This document shows positions 4,931 to 7,338 of a DNA stretch of 7,338 nt, in pieces. The DNA comes from Thermoprotei archaeon. GTDB taxonomy: Archaea > Thermoproteota > Thermoprotei > Thermofilales > B20-G17. Both the position numbers and the translations under genes were made by a program. The notes under the pieces are model-generated. The model was not told where the DNA came from. It worked only from the letters and a program-made list of their open reading frames with translations, and searched no databases. Numbering within the stretch: the first letter of the stretch is position 1; every line of letters begins with the position of its first letter. The stretch spans positions 1 through 7,338 of the forward strand of contig QMSC01000058.1 of assembly GCA_003649515.1 (NCBI GenBank), in the 5' to 3' direction.

Positions 4931-6310
4931 ATGGGTAGGACGAAGTACATTGCCACAGTAGGTCCAGCAACTTCAAGCATCGACGTCTTATATAGGGTTG
5001 CGCAGTACGTTGATGGCTTTAGGATAAATTTTTCTCATGGCGACGAGAAAAGCTGGAAGAACTACGTTGAGCTGATAAGAAAACTCGAGGAGAAGTTAGG
5101 AAAGAGGTTTGCAATAATAGGCGATTTACAGGGTCCGAGCGTGAGAATAGGACATATGGAAACTCGGCACGTTGGCGAAGGGGATATTATAATCTTTAGG
5201 TTTAGAGAAGAATCTCAAGGTGATGAAATCCCCGTTCCTCGTGCAGAGTTCTTTTCAATCGTGCGAAGCGGCGATGTAGTACTGACCAATGATGGTAGAT
5301 TGCAGGTAAGAATTGTAGATGTGGGAGAGAACTATGCTAGGGGGAAGGTCTTAACAAGCGGTGATCTACAGAAGGGAAAAGCGTTGGTGATCAAGGGTAA
5401 GGAGTACGGGCTACCTTCGATAGGCGAGAAGGACTACCGTGCGCTGGAATTCGCGGCTAAAGTGGGACTCGACTACGTCGCCATAAGCTACGTGAAGTCC
5501 CCTGAGGACGTTAAAAAAGCTAGGAATATCTTAAGCTTTTTAGGAGAACCTGACATTAAGATCATCTCGAAGATCGAGACGAGGAGTGCTATAGAGCGCT
5601 TAGAGGAAATAATTCTTGAAAGCGACTGTGTTCTCATAGCGAGGGGAGATCTTGGACTGCACTTCAGCCTAGAAGAGGTCCCCAGCATACAGAAGCTTAT
5701 CATTAACAGTTGCTATATCTACGGGAAGCCCGTAATAGTTGCAACTCAGCTCCTCGAATCCATGGTGGATAGTCCTGTACCTACAAGAGCTGAAGTAGCT
5801 GACGTGTACAGTGCAGCGCTAGAAGGTGTAGATGCCCTACTGTTAACGGATGAGACGGCCATAGGCAAGCACCCCGTTGAGGCGGTGAAGTGGCTTAAGA
5901 GAATAGCTGAAAAGTCAGAGGAGGAAAGCCAAGCACTGAGTAGGGAGCGCATTAAGATAACAGATATAAGGGACAGGTTTGCTCTAGGCGTCGTGGAGCT
6001 TTCAGAAAACCTGGGCGCGAAGATACTGATCTACACGAAGACCGGAATAACAGCCTTCCGCATGGCACGATTTAAGCCTAGAACGCAGATATTTGCAGCC
6101 TCCTCAAAGCTCAGAATAGTTAGGCAGCTCAGCATTATATATGGGATCAGGCCTCTTCTCATCGAAACACAAACCTATGAAGAGGGGCTTAACAAGGCCT
6201 TAGAAACGCTCAAGATAACCAAAAGCGTATCAAAGGGGGATATTGTAGTCCTGACGTATGGTTTAAGAGAAGCTCCCATGCACTACGTTAAAATAATTTC
6301 TATTACTTAA
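4931..6310 (+). CDS. pyk: Pyruvate kinase
   Basis: Catalyses phosphoenolpyruvate + ADP to pyruvate + ATP, the last step of glycolysis, in the cytoplasm. At 459 residues it is a normal archaeal length. The start is the ATG at 4931, with RTKYIATVGPA at residues 3-13. Domain A shows RINFSHG (31-37) and DLQGP (65-69). The B lid domain follows at about 74-155, then LPSIGEKD (161-168), the catalytic SKIET with K214 and metal ligand E216, ARGDLG (237-242) with metal ligand D240, ATQLLESM (271-278), PTRAEVADV (284-292) and TDETAIGKHP (306-315), where many relatives have SGETA. The C-terminal domain (about 340-459) is complete. At the four positions associated with potassium dependence it has Leu66, Gln67, Ser70 and Ile73, so potassium-independent behaviour is likely, although Ser replaces the usual Lys or Glu. 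Confidence 0.96.
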   Translation: MGRTKYIATVGPATSSIDVLYRVAQYVDGFRINFSHGDEKSWKNYVELIRKLEEKLGKRFAIIGDLQGPSVRIGHMETRHVGEGDIIIFRFREESQGDEIPVPRAEFFSIVRSGDVVLTNDGRLQVRIVDVGENYARGKVLTSGDLQKGKALVIKGKEYGLPSIGEKDYRALEFAAKVGLDYVAISYVKSPEDVKKARNILSFLGEPDIKIISKIETRSAIERLEEIILESDCVLIARGDLGLHFSLEEVPSIQKLIINSCYIYGKPVIVATQLLESMVDSPVPTRAEVADVYSAALEGVDALLLTDETAIGKHPVEAVKWLKRIAEKSEEESQALSRERIKITDIRDRFALGVVELSENLGAKILIYTKTGITAFRMARFKPRTQIFAASSKLRIVRQLSIIYGIRPLLIETQTYEEGLNKALETLKITKSVSKGDIVVLTYGLREAPMHYVKIISIT

Positions 6311-6334
6311 CGGAGGGAATTAAGTCTAAAACTC

Positions 6335-6386
6335 TTTCACTAGGTCAATTATCTTCTCAAAGCTATAACCCACGGTAATTGTGAAA
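6335..6386. repeat. Inverted repeat between pyk and the HhH-GPD gene
   Basis: TTTCAC and CAATTA (6335-6340, 6346-6351) are matched by TAATTG and TGAAA (6376-6386), a loose inverted repeat with a 24-base loop. It follows pyk, in a stretch with pyrimidine-rich patches that may end its transcript. No gene is seen in 6311-6438. Confidence 0.25.
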
Positions 6387-6405
6387 AACTATGAAAATGT
6401 CAGCG

Positions 6406-6413
6406 TATAAATA
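6406..6413 (+). promoter_or_regulatory. TATA box of the HhH-GPD gene
   Basis: TATAAATA is centred about 29 bases before the ATG at 6439. This predicts a transcript with a leader of only a few bases and makes this gene independent of pyk. Confidence 0.65.
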
Positions 6414-6438
6414 CTAGCTATTATAATAATAAACAGCC

Positions 6439-7170
6439 ATGCCGTTACTCGACTACAACTCCTTAAGGGAAATGCTTGAAAAGCTTGGAGAGAGATACAC
6501 GAAGATGCTCGAAATAGATGTAGATTCGGGAAAGGATGAAGAGCTGTTTAAATGGCTACTGGCGTCCATTCTCTATGGTAGCTTTCTCCCCGAGAAAATT
6601 GCAACTAGAACCTATCTAGAATTTCGGAAGAGGGGAGTTCTCACGCCACAAGCGATACTCAACGCTGGGTGGGAAGGGCTTGTTGAAATACTCGATTCAG
6701 GAGGCTACGTAAGGTTGGACTTCAAAACAGCCTACAAGCTCTCCGAGGTTTCCAAAAACCTAATAAAATGGTATGACGGGAGCCTCAATAAGTTGCATGA
6801 GAAAGCTCAGGACAGCCTCGATCTTGAAAATAGAATTAAAGCTCTTGGGAAGGGCGTAGGGCACGTAACTACTTGCATATTCTTGAGAGAATTGCGAGAG
6901 GTGTGGCCCAAAGCCGACCCTTCCCTCACCAAGCTTGAGATCCTAGCGGCTTCAAATTTGGGACTAATATCCTCCAAAGATCCTAGACAAGCAGTTCAGG
7001 AGCTGAGGAATTTCTGGGAAAGGAATAAGGTTCCAGGCTTTAACTTTATAAGCTTTGAAACAGCAATTCTAAGGCTTGGCAAGGATTACTGTAAGAAATC
7101 CCTCTGTAAAAACTGTTTCCTTTCACAGTACTGCGTAACGTCGCGACAACAATATTTCCATAAAAAATGA
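6439..7170 (+). CDS. HhH-GPD superfamily DNA glycosylase-like protein with Fe-S motif (endonuclease III relative)
   Basis: HhH-GPD proteins remove damaged bases or cut at abasic sites. This 243-residue protein is all-helical. Its helix-hairpin-helix is at LGKGVGHVT (136-144), then comes KADPSLTKLE with D160 at the place of the catalytic aspartate, and finally a C-terminal cysteine cluster C218-C223-C226-C232. The spacing is C-x4-C-x2-C-x5-C, whereas classical endonuclease III has C-x6-C-x2-C-x5-C; a 4Fe-4S cluster is likely. The lysine used by bifunctional enzymes (GVGRKTA in Nth) is not found; the motif here reads GVGHVT. It may therefore be a glycosylase without lyase activity, or a protein that has lost catalysis. 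The N-terminal block FKWLLASILYGSFLPEKIA and AGWEGLVEILDSGGYVR look typical of an archaeal subfamily, from memory. The ATG at 6439 fits the TATA box spacing. Confidence 0.78.
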   Translation: MPLLDYNSLREMLEKLGERYTKMLEIDVDSGKDEELFKWLLASILYGSFLPEKIATRTYLEFRKRGVLTPQAILNAGWEGLVEILDSGGYVRLDFKTAYKLSEVSKNLIKWYDGSLNKLHEKAQDSLDLENRIKALGKGVGHVTTCIFLRELREVWPKADPSLTKLEILAASNLGLISSKDPRQAVQELRNFWERNKVPGFNFISFETAILRLGKDYCKKSLCKNCFLSQYCVTSRQQYFHKK

Positions 7171-7206
7171 CTTGTTGAATCAAATTTATTATATTACCGT
7201 TCAATT

Positions 7207-7241
7207 GCTCCGTATCGTTTTATGTCTTTTTGATGCGGAGT
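7207..7241 (+). terminator. Hairpin with T-rich loop after the HhH-GPD gene
   Basis: CTCCGTATC and GATGCGGAG (7208-7216, 7232-7240) pair over 9 bp with one U-G, extended by a G-U at the base. The loop holds TTTTATGTCTTTTT, a T-rich tract suited to archaeal termination. The U-G pair exists only on the plus strand. Beyond it, 7242-7338 contains nothing I can name. Confidence 0.4.
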
Positions 7242-7338
7242 GTTTCATTATGGATGTTCTTTGCTTCTAGCCCGACTGCGGGAGCAGGGCATTTCTGGAT
7301 GCTTTAGTGTAGTTTGCTGAACCCCTTCCCCTCATCGA

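Noticed and set aside
7220..7338. Short minus-strand open frame (SIQKCPAPAVGLEAKNI and onward) with an upstream in-frame TAA, considered as a transposase or TnpB end
   Set aside because: It is under 30 residues between stops, has no recognised motif, and lies at the window edge; nothing supports a call.

Overview
The window looks like chromosome from a thermophilic archaeon of the Thermoproteota (crenarchaeal) type. Genes are preceded by archaeal TATA boxes 20-30 bases upstream. Several mRNAs appear leaderless or nearly so. T-rich tracts stand where terminators belong, AGG/AGA and ATA codons are common, and the pyruvate kinase and HhH-GPD protein are archaeal in character. No mobile element, CRISPR array, rRNA or tRNA was found. 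I do not see a new multi-gene system. The most interesting items are a strongly structured small RNA and a decayed regulator gene.

Left part (1-2693), all on the minus strand. At the left edge is a cation diffusion facilitator gene that runs off the window and carries one frameshift. Upstream of it, with its own promoter and a U-rich 3' flank, is a RNA of about 154 nt (629-782). Its ends pair, it has a 19-bp helix that is fully paired only on the minus strand, and it contains motifs recalling RNase P RNA. Next come a membrane-anchored LEA14/WHy-domain protein, a 71-residue protein of unknown function, and a 284-residue protein that I place in the DUF2099 / methanogenesis marker 8 family. Each appears to be a separate transcription unit.

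Middle (2760-4920). A Gfo/Idh/MocA-type NAD(P)-dependent oxidoreductase has a good promoter and a 7-bp inverted repeat, overlapped by a four-codon mini-ORF, directly at its start. Upstream of it, also on minus, lies the relic of a regulator of about 300 residues (helix-turn-helix, ACT-like domain, V4R domain). It is broken by three frameshifts and two nonsense codons, but its domains can still be read in order.

Right part (4901-7338), on the plus strand. Pyruvate kinase (pyk) is expressed from a leaderless promoter that lies inside the 5' end of the regulator relic. It is followed by an independently promoted HhH-GPD DNA-glycosylase-like protein with a four-cysteine iron-sulfur motif. The last 165 bases hold a hairpin and no gene I can support.

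The genes do not form one pathway. They cover metal efflux, stress or envelope protection, a redox enzyme, the last step of glycolysis and DNA repair. This is an ordinary archaeal backbone region with local gene decay.
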